Shown here: piece by piece, positions 45,575-53,393 of the stretch | Layout: every line of letters begins with the position of its first letter | How positions within the stretch are numbered: the first letter of the stretch is position 1 | Source of the DNA: Streptomyces sp. NBC_01244 | GTDB taxonomy: Bacteria; Actinomycetota; Actinomycetes; Streptomycetales; Streptomycetaceae | Assembly (NCBI RefSeq): GCF_035987325.1 | Contig: NZ_CP108488.1 | Span: 2,666,001 to 2,730,000 of the forward strand | DNA: 64,000 nucleotides | Direction of reading: 5' to 3' | Notes under the pieces: generated by a model | Database searches by the model: none | What the model saw: only the letters and a program-made list of their open reading frames with translations | What the model was told of the DNA's origin: nothing | Made by a program: the position numbers and the translations under genes

Positions 45575-47266
45575 TCAGGCGGAGCGGCGGCGGCCCTGGC
45601 CGGCGCCACCCACGCGGCTGCGGGCCGAAGCCGCGGCCGCACCACCGGAGGGGGCGCCGCCGGTACGCCGGCCGCGCTCGCCGGAACCGCCCGTGGAACC
45701 GCCCTGTCCGCCCTGGCCACGGCGGGCCTGGCCGGAGCCGGAGGCCGGAGCCTGACCGGCGGCGCCGCCACCGGTGCGACGGCCGCGGCCGCCCCCGGCC
45801 GCCGGAGCCGCGCCCGTGCCGGAGCCCGTACGCGGTCCGCCCGAGCGGCGGCGCGCGCCGGAGCCCGAGCCCCCGCCGGCCTGGCCGGCGGAACGCTGAC
45901 GCGGCGGGGTCGCCTGCGGCACGTCCATGACGACCGGGATGCCCGAGGGCTCCTTGGCGCCGGTGATGCGCGCGAGCTCCTCGTCGGAGGACTTGATCTG
46001 CGCGGTGTGCGGGGAGATGCCGGCGTCCGACATCAGGCGGGTCATGTCGCGCTTCTGGTCCGGCAGGACCAGGGTGACGACGCTGCCGGACTCGCCGGCG
46101 CGGGCGGTACGGCCGCCGCGGTGCAGGTAGTCCTTGTGGTCGGTCGGCGGGTCCACGTTGACGACGAGGTCGAGGTCGTCGATGTGGATGCCTCGCGCGG
46201 CCACGTTGGTGGCGACCAGCGCGGTGACCTCGCCCGTCTTGAACCAGTCGAGGGTCCGGTTGCGCTGCGGCTGCGAGCGGCCGCCGTGCAGGCCGGAGGC
46301 GCGGACGCCGTCGGCGAGGAGCTTCTTGACCATGCGGTCGACTCCGCGCTTGGTGTCGACGAACATGATCACCCGGCCGTCGCGAGCGGCTATGCGCGTG
46401 GCCACGGCCTTCTTGTCGGTCTCGTCCATGACGTACAGGACGTGGTGCTCCATCGTGCTGACCGCACCGGCGGACGGGTCGACGGAGAAGGCGACCGGGT
46501 CGGTGAGGAACATCTTGACGAGCTTGTCGATGTTCTTGTCGAGGGTCGCCGAGAACAGCATGGTCTGGCCCTCGGGCTGGACCTGCTTGAGCAGGGCGGT
46601 GACCTGCGGCATGAAGCCCATGTCGGTCATCTGGTCGGCCTCGTCGAGGACCGTGATGGAGACCTGGGAGAGGTCGGCGTCACCGCGGTCGATGAGGTCC
46701 TTCAGGCGGCCGGGGGTGGCGACGAGCACCTCGGCGCCGCGGCGCAGGGCGCCGGACTGCCGGTTGATCGACATGCCGCCGACGACGGTCGTGATCCGCA
46801 GGTTGACGGCCGTGGCGTACGGGGCCATCGCGTCGGTGACCTGCTGCGCGAGCTCACGGGTCGGTACGAGGACCAGGGCGAGCGGCTGCTTCGGCTGGGC
46901 GCGGCGGCCTGCGGTGCGGGCCAGCAGGGCCAGGCCGAAGGCCAGCGTCTTGCCGGAGCCGGTACGGCCGCGGCCGAGCAGGTCACGGCCGACGAGGGAG
47001 TTCGGCAGGGTCGCGGCCTGGATCGGGAACGGCTCGGTGACGCCCTGGGCGGCGAGGGTCTTCAGCAGCGCCTCGGGCATGTCCATGTCCCCGAACGATT
47101 CCACCGGCGGCAGGGCCGGGGTCAGCGGTTCGGGCATGGTGAATTCTTGGGGCCTGGCTACGGGGGCGGACTTCTGCCGTCCCGCGCCAGCCTTCGGACG
47201 TCCCTGGGCCGCACCTCGACCCCGGGTGGGGCGGCGGCTGGGTCGTGCGGAGCTGGAGCTGGTCAT
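45575..47266 (-). CDS. DEAD-box RNA helicase with Gly/Arg-rich tail
   Basis: ATP-dependent RNA helicase, 563 residues. All core motifs: Q motif with FPIQAATLP, motif I GRGRTGSGKT, Ia PTRELAQQV, II VLDEADQM, III SATL, IV/V MFVDTKRGVD and VATNVAARGIHI, VI HRGGRTARAG. The N-terminal ~45 residues are basic; the C-terminal ~110 are Gly/Arg/Ser/Ala-rich RGG-like and disordered, typical of RhlE/cold-shock helicases in actinobacteria. It directly follows a cold-shock protein gene on the same strand, which fits a role in unwinding structured RNA at low temperature. Confidence 0.95.
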   Translation of the reverse strand: MTSSSSARPSRRPTRGRGAAQGRPKAGAGRQKSAPVARPQEFTMPEPLTPALPPVESFGDMDMPEALLKTLAAQGVTEPFPIQAATLPNSLVGRDLLGRGRTGSGKTLAFGLALLARTAGRRAQPKQPLALVLVPTRELAQQVTDAMAPYATAVNLRITTVVGGMSINRQSGALRRGAEVLVATPGRLKDLIDRGDADLSQVSITVLDEADQMTDMGFMPQVTALLKQVQPEGQTMLFSATLDKNIDKLVKMFLTDPVAFSVDPSAGAVSTMEHHVLYVMDETDKKAVATRIAARDGRVIMFVDTKRGVDRMVKKLLADGVRASGLHGGRSQPQRNRTLDWFKTGEVTALVATNVAARGIHIDDLDLVVNVDPPTDHKDYLHRGGRTARAGESGSVVTLVLPDQKRDMTRLMSDAGISPHTAQIKSSDEELARITGAKEPSGIPVVMDVPQATPPRQRSAGQAGGGSGSGARRRSGGPRTGSGTGAAPAAGGGRGRRTGGGAAGQAPASGSGQARRGQGGQGGSTGGSGERGRRTGGAPSGGAAAASARSRVGGAGQGRRRSA

Positions 47267-47340
47267 GCGGGAAAGCCCTCCTGAAACCGGCAGGTACTAC
47301 TAAGGCACTGCAATCAAATGGTTCGAAACAGCAGACAAGC

Positions 47341-47371
47341 CGGGGCCCGCACCTACTCGGTGCGGACCCCG
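47341..47371 (-). terminator. Hairpin between csp and the DEAD-box gene
   Basis: CGGGGcCCGCACC pairs with GGTGCGGaCCCCG (one C-A mismatch) around a 5-nt loop, 15 nt past the cold-shock stop. It probably ends most cold-shock transcripts before the helicase. Confidence 0.8.
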
Positions 47372-47385
47372 GCGTGCTGACTGCC

Positions 47386-47589
47386 TTAGGCGGGGAGGAT
47401 GTTCTCCGCCTGGGGGCCCTTCTGGCCCTGGGTGACGTCGAAGGACACGCGCTGGCCCTCGTTGAGCTCACGGAAGCCCTGGGTGGCGATGTTCGAGTAG
47501 TGGGCGAAGACGTCCGGGCCGCCACCGTCCTGCTCGATGAAGCCGAAGCCCTTTTCCGAGTTGAACCACTTCACGGTGCCAAGTGCCAT
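47386..47589 (-). CDS. Cold-shock protein (CspA family)
   Basis: 67-residue single-stranded nucleic-acid chaperone with one cold-shock domain. Start ATG 47589 gives the standard N-terminus [21 protein letters not shown]1 is KGFGFI and RNP2 is DVFAHYS. Ends ...GPQAENI, usual for the family. A GGAGAT ribosome site lies 7 nt upstream. The gene has a long structured 5' leader. Confidence 0.97.
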   Translation of the reverse strand: MALGTVKWFNSEKGFGFIEQDGGGPDVFAHYSNIATQGFRELNEGQRVSFDVTQGQKGPQAENILPA

Positions 47590-47715
47590 TTTAAATCTCC
47601 TGAATAGGCGGCAAAGGGCCCCATCCGGAGATTCCGGCAAAACAATAAAAGCGCCTGTCGGAGCATTCCCGTCAGGCGCACATAAAGTTCATGGGTACCA
47701 CAACTGCAACGAGCT
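47590..47715 (-). promoter_or_regulatory. Structured leader and promoter region of the cold-shock gene
   Basis: The 126 bp between the csp start and the stop of the upstream kinase hold a hairpin at 47651-47679 (GCGCCTG pairing with CAGGCGC, with an inner CGG/CCG step) and a smaller CCGGA-NNN-TCCGG hairpin at 47620-47635. It is markedly AT-richer than its surroundings. Long folded leaders are typical of cold-shock genes; temperature response is inferred only. Confidence 0.45.
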
Positions 47716-48921
47716 CTAAGCTAGCACACGTCGGTCGGGGAGTGTCGCCGCGAGCATGTGACCTCCGTCCTGAGTGGGTCCGGCGCGCAGCTTCCCGCCC
47801 ACCTCCGTGAGGGCGCGGCGGAGCCCCGGAATGCCCATCCCGCCGGAGTCGAGGACGATCCGTTCCCCCTCCGGAGCGGTGTTGATCACATCGAGGCGGA
47901 TCTCCCCGCTCTCGGCGGACAGATTCATCCGGACGGCGGAGCCGGGGGCGTACTTCGCCGCGTTGGTGAGCCCCTCGCGGGCTATCCGCAGCAGCAGCCG
48001 CCCGTCGGCCGCCGGGAAGGGTCCCAGGCCGGGCTGGGTGTGGTGGGTGATCTCCATGCCGGTGGCCCGCATGTTCCGGGCGAGGGAGCCGAGGAAGCGG
48101 CCCACGTCCACGGGCGAGGTGTACGCCCGGCTGCCGGCGGGGTCGGTCAGCATGTCCAGCACCTCCCTCACCTCGGCCATCGCGGCCCGCGCCGACTCCT
48201 CCACGGCGCCGGCGGCCTCCCGCACCCGGGGATCGGCCTCGGCGTCCAGGCGCAGGGCGGCGGCCTGCATCGTGAGGGCCGTGAGGCGGTGACCGAGCCC
48301 GTCGTGGGTGCGCTGGGCCAAACGGGTGCGCTCCTGGACGACGGCCAGGTCGGCCGCCTGGTCGACGGCGGCGTGCGCCTGGCGGGCCCGCTCGCGCAGC
48401 GCGGTCACCACGTGCCGGTTGCGGCGCACGGTCTCCCCGTACAGGGCGGGCACGAGGATGGAGCCGAGGACGAAGGAGGCGGGGTCGCGCCCGGCGTACC
48501 CGAGCGGCAGGAACAGGTCACGGGTGGCGGCGTAGACGACGGCCATCAGCAGGATCCCGCCCCAGCGGTGGGTGCGGCCGTACGCGGCCAGGGCGTAGGC
48601 GGCGAAGACGAGGGGGCCGCGGTCGTCGGAGACGACGGTGGCGGCGGTGGCCACGAGGGCCGGCATCCAGGGGTGGGAACGGCGCCAGAGCAGGGAGAGC
48701 GCCGCGAGCCAGCCGGCGGCCAAGCTCGTGCGGTAGTCCGTGACGAGGCCGAAGCGGTGGACGTCGTGGAGGTTGAGCGTGGTGAGCAGTCCGCAGAGGA
48801 GGGCGAGCCAGATGTCGGTGCGGCGGGCGCGCACGGGGTCCGGCGCCCCGCTGCCCTCCCCGGTCAGGGTCCGCAGACCCTGTTCCAGCAGCTGTCCGGC
48901 GCGACCGGGCACGGCCTGCAT
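47716..48921 (-). CDS. Sensor histidine kinase (HisKA_3 type) without adjacent regulator
   Basis: 401 residues from ATG 48921 (GGTGGAG upstream). Five to six membrane segments occupy residues 35-170. The phospho-acceptor region is ERTRLAQRTHDGLGHRLTALTMQAAAL with His in THDGLGH. HATPase boxes: RIAREGLTNAAKYAPGS, LDVINTAPEGE and GGMGIPGLRRALTEVGG. No receiver gene is adjacent on the same strand; the nearest regulator is the NarL-type gene at 50471, beyond the Rpf-like gene and on the other strand. Confidence 0.9.
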   Translation of the reverse strand: MQAVPGRAGQLLEQGLRTLTGEGSGAPDPVRARRTDIWLALLCGLLTTLNLHDVHRFGLVTDYRTSLAAGWLAALSLLWRRSHPWMPALVATAATVVSDDRGPLVFAAYALAAYGRTHRWGGILLMAVVYAATRDLFLPLGYAGRDPASFVLGSILVPALYGETVRRNRHVVTALRERARQAHAAVDQAADLAVVQERTRLAQRTHDGLGHRLTALTMQAAALRLDAEADPRVREAAGAVEESARAAMAEVREVLDMLTDPAGSRAYTSPVDVGRFLGSLARNMRATGMEITHHTQPGLGPFPAADGRLLLRIAREGLTNAAKYAPGSAVRMNLSAESGEIRLDVINTAPEGERIVLDSGGMGIPGLRRALTEVGGKLRAGPTQDGGHMLAATLPDRRVLA

Positions 48922-49075
48922 GACTCCACCACCCCCCGTCGGCGCACAGAAGTGCGCAGAACATGCCAAAACGTCCCCCCAGGTTGCCCTCCTTCCGCCG
49001 AAGGGGCATCCCGGGGGGACACGTGTGGGGTCAACCGGTCTTGGTGAACCGGCTCGTGCCGGCCCGGCCGACTCC

Positions 49076-50242
49076 TTATACGGAGACGCCGAGGCCGTTC
49101 AGCCAGGTGACCGGGTTGACGTCGGCGCCGTAGCTGTTGCTGGAGCGGACCTCGAAGTGGAGGTGCGGGCCGGTGGAGTTGCCGGTGTTGCCGGAGCGGC
49201 CGATCTGCTCACCGGCGGAGACGCGCTCGCCTTCGGAGGCGGTCGCCGAGGAGAGGTGGGCGGACAGGGTGTAGCGGCCGTCGTCGTGCTTGATGACCAC
49301 GGCGTTGCCGTACGCGCCCTGCCAGCCGGAGGAGACGACGGTGCCCGCGGCCGCGGCCCGGACCGGGGTGCCGGTGGACACCGCGAAGTCGATGCCGGTG
49401 TGGTAGCCGGCGGCCCAGCCGCCCGCCTGGTGGTAGCGCGCGGAGATGCTGCCGCCCGAGACGGGCAGGGCGCCTTCGGCGCTGCTGCTGGAGCCGCTGT
49501 CGGAGGAGCCGGAGGACTCCGAAGAATCCGAGGAGTCGGAGGAGCCGGAGGAGTCGGAGGACTCCGAGGAGCTGGACGAGGTGGACGAGGTGGACGAGGT
49601 GGAGGGCTTCGGTGCGGCCTGGGTGCTGCCGCCGGAGTCGGAGCCGTACGCGAGGCGCTGGCCCGGGAAGATCATGTCCGGGTCGGACCCGATCACCGAG
49701 CGGTTCTCGGAGTAGAGGGACTCCCAGCTGACGCCGAGTTCGGAGCCGATGGTGCCGAGGGTGTCGCCGCTGACCACGGTGTAGTTGTTCGCGCCCTGGG
49801 CCTTCGGGGCGGCCGGGGCCTCGGCGCTCTCGTCCGCGGTCGAGGTGCCCGCGCCCCTGGCGGGAGCTGCGGGAGCCTCGGGGGCCGGTCCGCCGCGCTG
49901 CAGGCCGGCGAGCTTGCCGCAGGAGGGCCAGGCGCCGGGGCCCTGGGTCGCCAGGACCTTCTCGGCGATGGCGATCTGCTGCGCCTTGGTGGCCTGGTCG
50001 GCCTGGGGGGCGTACTGCCGGCCGCCGAACTCCGCCCACGTACTGGAGGAGAACTGCAGGCCGCCGTAGTAGCCGTTGCCGGTGTCGATGCTCCAGTCGT
50101 TGGTCGACTCGCACTGGGCGACCTTGTCCCACGTGCCGACCGACGCGGCGGACGCGGGCTGTGCCACGAGACCCACGGCGGCGGGTGCGGCGATACCGGC
50201 GACAACGAGACCGGCGAGGGTACGAGCAGACGGGAAAGACAT
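49076..50242 (-). CDS. Secreted cell-wall hydrolase: Rpf-like transglycosylase + LysM + M23 peptidase
   Basis: 388 residues. Sec signal (ARTLAGLVVAGIAAPAAVGLVAQPASAA), then an Rpf/transglycosylase domain, residues 35-110 (WDKVAQCESTNDWSIDTGNGYYGGLQFSSSTW with catalytic Glu in QCES), a LysM at ~150-195 (YTVVSGDTLGTIGSELGV...IFPGQRL), a Ser/Asp-rich linker of ~60 residues, and an M23 peptidase with HTGIDFAV, and the HLHFE zinc motif near the end. This resembles the multidomain streptomycete Rpf proteins that remodel peptidoglycan during spore germination and growth. Its upstream region can form a long-range stem. Confidence 0.95.
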   Translation of the reverse strand: MSFPSARTLAGLVVAGIAAPAAVGLVAQPASAASVGTWDKVAQCESTNDWSIDTGNGYYGGLQFSSSTWAEFGGRQYAPQADQATKAQQIAIAEKVLATQGPGAWPSCGKLAGLQRGGPAPEAPAAPARGAGTSTADESAEAPAAPKAQGANNYTVVSGDTLGTIGSELGVSWESLYSENRSVIGSDPDMIFPGQRLAYGSDSGGSTQAAPKPSTSSTSSTSSSSSESSDSSGSSDSSDSSESSGSSDSGSSSSAEGALPVSGGSISARYHQAGGWAAGYHTGIDFAVSTGTPVRAAAAGTVVSSGWQGAYGNAVVIKHDDGRYTLSAHLSSATASEGERVSAGEQIGRSGNTGNSTGPHLHFEVRSSNSYGADVNPVTWLNGLGVSV

Positions 50243-50253
50243 GCGGAGTTCCT

Positions 50254-50351
50254 GACTTCGGGGACATTGGCGGAGGCCGGTGCACCGGGTGAAGCGGTGG
50301 TGCGTTCTGCCTCGGTAACCACCGTCCGGGAGGACGGGGGTCCCCGAAGTC
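50254..50351 (-). promoter_or_regulatory. Candidate structured 5' leader of the Rpf-like gene
   Basis: A perfect 12-bp inverted repeat (GACTTCGGGGAC at 50254-50265, GTCCCCGAAGTC at 50340-50351) encloses 74 nt with internal pairings such as GGTGGT/ACCACC. It sits 12 nt before the start codon, like the closing stem of a leader RNA element. Actinobacterial rpf genes are known targets of the c-di-AMP (ydaO) riboswitch, but I cannot recognise that riboswitch's conserved core here. Confidence 0.4.
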
Positions 50352-50470
50352 GCCGAAAGAGGACAAGCGGGACAGCAAAAGGGGACTGGGGAGGGAGGGT
50401 TGAGGGGCCGTAAGTCCCGCTATGCCGGTAATCTCCGCAATGAGACGGGGATTCAGGGGAGGTGGGTCAC

Positions 50471-51124
50471 ATGACGATCCGCGTGATGGTGGTCGACGAC
50501 CAGAGCCTCATACGGTCGGGGCTGGTGACCCTGCTCGCGAGCGCGCCCGACATCGAGGTGGTCGCGGAAGCCGCCGACGGGGCTGAGGCCGTGCCGCTGG
50601 CGCGCACGCACCGGCCCGATGTGGTGCTGATGGACCTGGTGATGCCGAAGGTCGACGGCCTGGAGGCGACCTTGCAGCTGCTGCGGCTGCCGGATCCGCC
50701 GCGCGTGCTCGTCCTCACCGGCTACACGGCGGACGACCTGGTCCTGGACGCGCTGCGGGCCGGAGCGGCCGGATTCCTGCTGAAGGACCTGCGCCCCGAG
50801 GAGCTCTTCGCCGGTATCCGCACGGTCGCGGCGGGCGGCAGCGCCCTGGCTCCCGGGGTGATGCGGGTGCTGCTGGAACGGGCGGACACCCGCACCGAGG
50901 CCCCCGACCACGCGGAGCAGCTCTCCACCCTGTCCCCCGGCGAGCGGGACGTCCTCGCGCTCGTCGGCGAGGGCCGGACCAACCTGCAGATAGCGCAGGC
51001 GCTGCACCTGTCCCCGGCGAGCGTGAAGACGTACGTCTCGCGGATCCTGACTCAGCTCGACCTCTCCAACCGGACCCAGGCCGCGATCCTCGCCTACGAG
51101 GCGGGGCTGGTCCGCGCCGCGTGA
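50471..51124 (+). CDS. NarL/LuxR-family response regulator
   Basis: 217 residues from ATG 50471, GGAGG 8 nt upstream (GTG at 50462 is in frame but overlaps that site). Receiver: VVDDQSLIRSG, phospho-Asp in DVVLMDLVMPKVDG, LTGYTADDLV, GFLLKDLRPE. HTH: LSPGERDVLALVGEGRTNLQIAQALHLSPASVKTYVSRILTQLDL. Divergent from the Rpf-like gene; kinase partner not adjacent, but the orphan kinase at 47716-48921 is a candidate. The stop overlaps a possible GTG of the next gene. Confidence 0.93.
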   Translation: MTIRVMVVDDQSLIRSGLVTLLASAPDIEVVAEAADGAEAVPLARTHRPDVVLMDLVMPKVDGLEATLQLLRLPDPPRVLVLTGYTADDLVLDALRAGAAGFLLKDLRPEELFAGIRTVAAGGSALAPGVMRVLLERADTRTEAPDHAEQLSTLSPGERDVLALVGEGRTNLQIAQALHLSPASVKTYVSRILTQLDLSNRTQAAILAYEAGLVRAA

Positions 51125-51168
51125 GCCCTGCCCGGAAGGGCTGGCCGGAGCGGACCCGGTCGAAAACA

Positions 51169-51981
51169 ATGGCAACCATGACGACAGCTCGGACGACTCC
51201 CCGCTCCCGGGCCCGGTCCTTCGACAGCGCCGCCGCTCTCTACGGGCAGCACCGGCCCGGCTATCCCGAGGCGCTGTACGACGCCGTCGAGGAGCTGGCC
51301 GGACGCCGGTTCGCCGGGGCCCGGGTCGCCGACGTGGGCGCGGGGACCGGGATCGGGACGGCGCCGATGCGCGCCCGGGGAGCCGAGGTGGTGGCGGTGG
51401 AGCCCGGGGACGGGATGGCGGAGGAGTTCCGGCGCACCCGGCCGGGGATCCCGATCGTGCGCGGGGACGGGGACCGGCTGCCGCTGGCCGGGGCCGCCTT
51501 CGACTTCCTGACGTACGCCCAGGCCTGGCACTGGACGGATCCGGCGCGGTCCGTGCCCGAGGCCCGCCGGGTGCTGAAGCCCGGCGGGGCGCTCGCGATC
51601 TGGTGGAACGACCTGGACGAGTCGGCCGGCTGGGTCGCGGGGCAGGGCGAGCGGATCCGTGCCTTCTTCGCGGCCGACGGCCCGGGCGGCGATGTCGCGG
51701 GCGGCGCCGGCGCGGTCGGCGGGAGCGCCCGGGCGCTGGGCTTCCGCACGCTCCCGCGCGGACTCGACTCGGGTTTCACCGCGCGGACCGTCCGGTGGTC
51801 CCGGCGGATCCCACTGGATGCGCACCTGGCGAACCTGGCCAGCCACTCCGCGTTCCTGCTGCTGGGCGAGGCGGGGACGCGGGCGTTCCTGGAGGCCGAG
51901 CGGGAGCGGCTGGACCCGCTCTTTCCGGACGGGACGGTGCAGGAGCCCTACGTGGTGAGCGTCAGCGTGGCCGTCTTGTGA
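51169..51981 (+). CDS. Class I SAM-dependent methyltransferase
   Basis: 270 residues from ATG 51169; ATG 51178 and a GTG at 51121 overlapping the upstream stop are alternatives, and no clear ribosome site decides. Methyltransf_11 fold: RSFDSAAALYGQHRPGYPEALYD, motif I VADVGAGTGIGTAPM, acidic VVAVEPGDGMAEEF, GDGDRLPLAGAAFDFLTYAQAWHWTDP, and EARRVLKPGGALAIWW. Substrate unknown; the family includes small-molecule methyltransferases. Confidence 0.85.
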   Translation: MATMTTARTTPRSRARSFDSAAALYGQHRPGYPEALYDAVEELAGRRFAGARVADVGAGTGIGTAPMRARGAEVVAVEPGDGMAEEFRRTRPGIPIVRGDGDRLPLAGAAFDFLTYAQAWHWTDPARSVPEARRVLKPGGALAIWWNDLDESAGWVAGQGERIRAFFAADGPGGDVAGGAGAVGGSARALGFRTLPRGLDSGFTARTVRWSRRIPLDAHLANLASHSAFLLLGEAGTRAFLEAERERLDPLFPDGTVQEPYVVSVSVAVL

Positions 51982-52035
51982 GACGGCCCGGGGCGGAGTG
52001 GCACCCTCCGCCCCGGCCGCACGAGGCTGGCGGGC

Positions 52036-52428
52036 ATGTCCTCCTCTTCTTCTCCGCTGCCCCCTGCCGTCAAGGTGTTCTTCCTCGCCAACGAGGGCCT
52101 CGCCTTCCTGCTGGAGCTGCTGGCCCTGGGCCTGCTCGCCTGGTGGGGTTTCACCCGTGACATCGGGCGGGTGGGGTCGATCGCCCTGGCGGTGGCCGCG
52201 CCGCTCGCCGCCGCCGTGCTCTGGGGGATGTTCGCCGCGCCGAAGGCCCGGTTCGCCGTCCCGCTCGCCGCTCGGCTCGGGGTGAAGGCGGTGGTGTTCG
52301 GCGCCGCCGCCCTGGCGCTGCTCGCACTCGGGCACCGGCTGCCGTCCCTCTGGTTCACGGTGGTCGTGGTGGTGAACACCGCCCTGGCGACCCCGCTTCG
52401 GATTTACGGCGCCCGCAGCCGCTCCTGA
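52036..52428 (+). CDS. YrdB-family small membrane protein
   Basis: 130 residues, four hydrophobic segments (residues 16-40, 46-68, 78-98, 103-122). The N-terminal FFLANEGLAFLLELLALG and WGMFAAPKARFAV motifs are those of the YrdB/DUF2568 family, function unknown. Its 3' end overlaps the 3' end of the converging fadE32 gene by 25 bp. Confidence 0.85.
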   Translation: MSSSSSPLPPAVKVFFLANEGLAFLLELLALGLLAWWGFTRDIGRVGSIALAVAAPLAAAVLWGMFAAPKARFAVPLAARLGVKAVVFGAAALALLALGHRLPSLWFTVVVVVNTALATPLRIYGARSRS

Positions 52429-53393
52429 AGCACCGCGGCCCGGCACTGCGAGGGGCTCCCCCAGGCGTCGCGCAGCGGGCGGGCCTTGCGCAGCCACAGG
52501 GAGAGGTCGAGTTCCTCGGTGTAGCCGACGGCCCCGTGGAGCTGGAGCGCGGTCATGGCGGCCGCGTACGCAGCCTCGCCCGCGGTCAGCTTCGCCGCGG
52601 CGACCTCCCCGGGGGCCAGGGAGAGCGCGGCCGCCCAGAGGAGCGGCCGGGCGAACTCCAGGCCGAGCAGGGTGTCGGCCAGCCGGTGCTTCACCGCCTG
52701 GAAGCCGCCGATCGCCGTGCCGAACTGGGTGCGCTGCTTCGCGTACTCCACCGTGCGCGCGAGGAGTGCCTCGCCGGTGCCGAGGCACTGGGCGGCGGTG
52801 AGCAGCCGGGCCCAGTGCGCGGCGTCCCGGGCCGCCGCGGTGACCGCCGGGCCGGTGGCGAGGAGTTCGCCGCCGCCGTCCGGGAGGGCCAGGCGGCGGG
52901 CGGGGTCGAGGGACGTGCGGAGCGGGCCGGCGGCGGAGGCCAGCCGGAGCTCCCCGGCCGGGGACACCGTGAAGAGGTGGGTGGCCGCGTCCGCGTCCAG
53001 GGCGTACGGGCCCCCGCCGGGCAGCGTGAGGGTGGCCGAGGTCTCCCCCGCCACCAGCCCGGGGAGGAACCGCTTGGCCAGTGCTTCGTCTCCGAGCCGG
53101 GTCAGGAGTACGGCGGCGGCGGCCGTCTCCACCACCGGGCCCGGGACTCCCGCGCGGCCCAGCTCCACGAACCCGCCCGCCAGCTCCGGCGGCATGAGGC
53201 CCAGGCCCCCGTGGGCCTCGTCGGCCGCGAGGGCGAACAGCCCGGTGTCCGCGAGCCGCGCCCACACGGCCCGGCCGGGGGTGTGGTCGCCCGCGCCCCA
53301 GGCCCGTACCGCCGCCGGGACGTCCGAGGCGGCGAGCAGTCCGTGCAGGGTGCGGGCGAAGTCCGACTGTTCTTCCGTCGGCAGGAAGCGCAT
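52404..53393 (-). CDS. fadE32: Acyl-CoA dehydrogenase, short FadE32-type subunit
   Basis: 329 residues from ATG 53393, overlapping the fadE31 stop (ATGA). The acyl-CoA dehydrogenase fold is recognisable (ARLADTGLFALAADEAHGGLGL, TVEYAKQRTQFGTAIGGFQAVKHRLAD, QLHGAVGYTEELDLSLWLRKA), but the middle beta domain is shortened and the FAD/catalytic residues incomplete. This is the small-subunit form that pairs with a full-length partner in heterotetrameric steroid acyl-CoA dehydrogenases. FadE32 versus FadE33 cannot be separated by eye. Role: dehydrogenation of C/D-ring-derived CoA esters. Confidence 0.82.
   Translation of the reverse strand: MRFLPTEEQSDFARTLHGLLAASDVPAAVRAWGAGDHTPGRAVWARLADTGLFALAADEAHGGLGLMPPELAGGFVELGRAGVPGPVVETAAAAVLLTRLGDEALAKRFLPGLVAGETSATLTLPGGGPYALDADAATHLFTVSPAGELRLASAAGPLRTSLDPARRLALPDGGGELLATGPAVTAAARDAAHWARLLTAAQCLGTGEALLARTVEYAKQRTQFGTAIGGFQAVKHRLADTLLGLEFARPLLWAAALSLAPGEVAAAKLTAGEAAYAAAMTALQLHGAVGYTEELDLSLWLRKARPLRDAWGSPSQCRAAVLQERLRAP

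Noticed and set aside
50254..50351. Firm c-di-AMP riboswitch call
   Set aside because: Only the enclosing stem and gene context fit; the conserved internal motifs of the ydaO class were not recognised.
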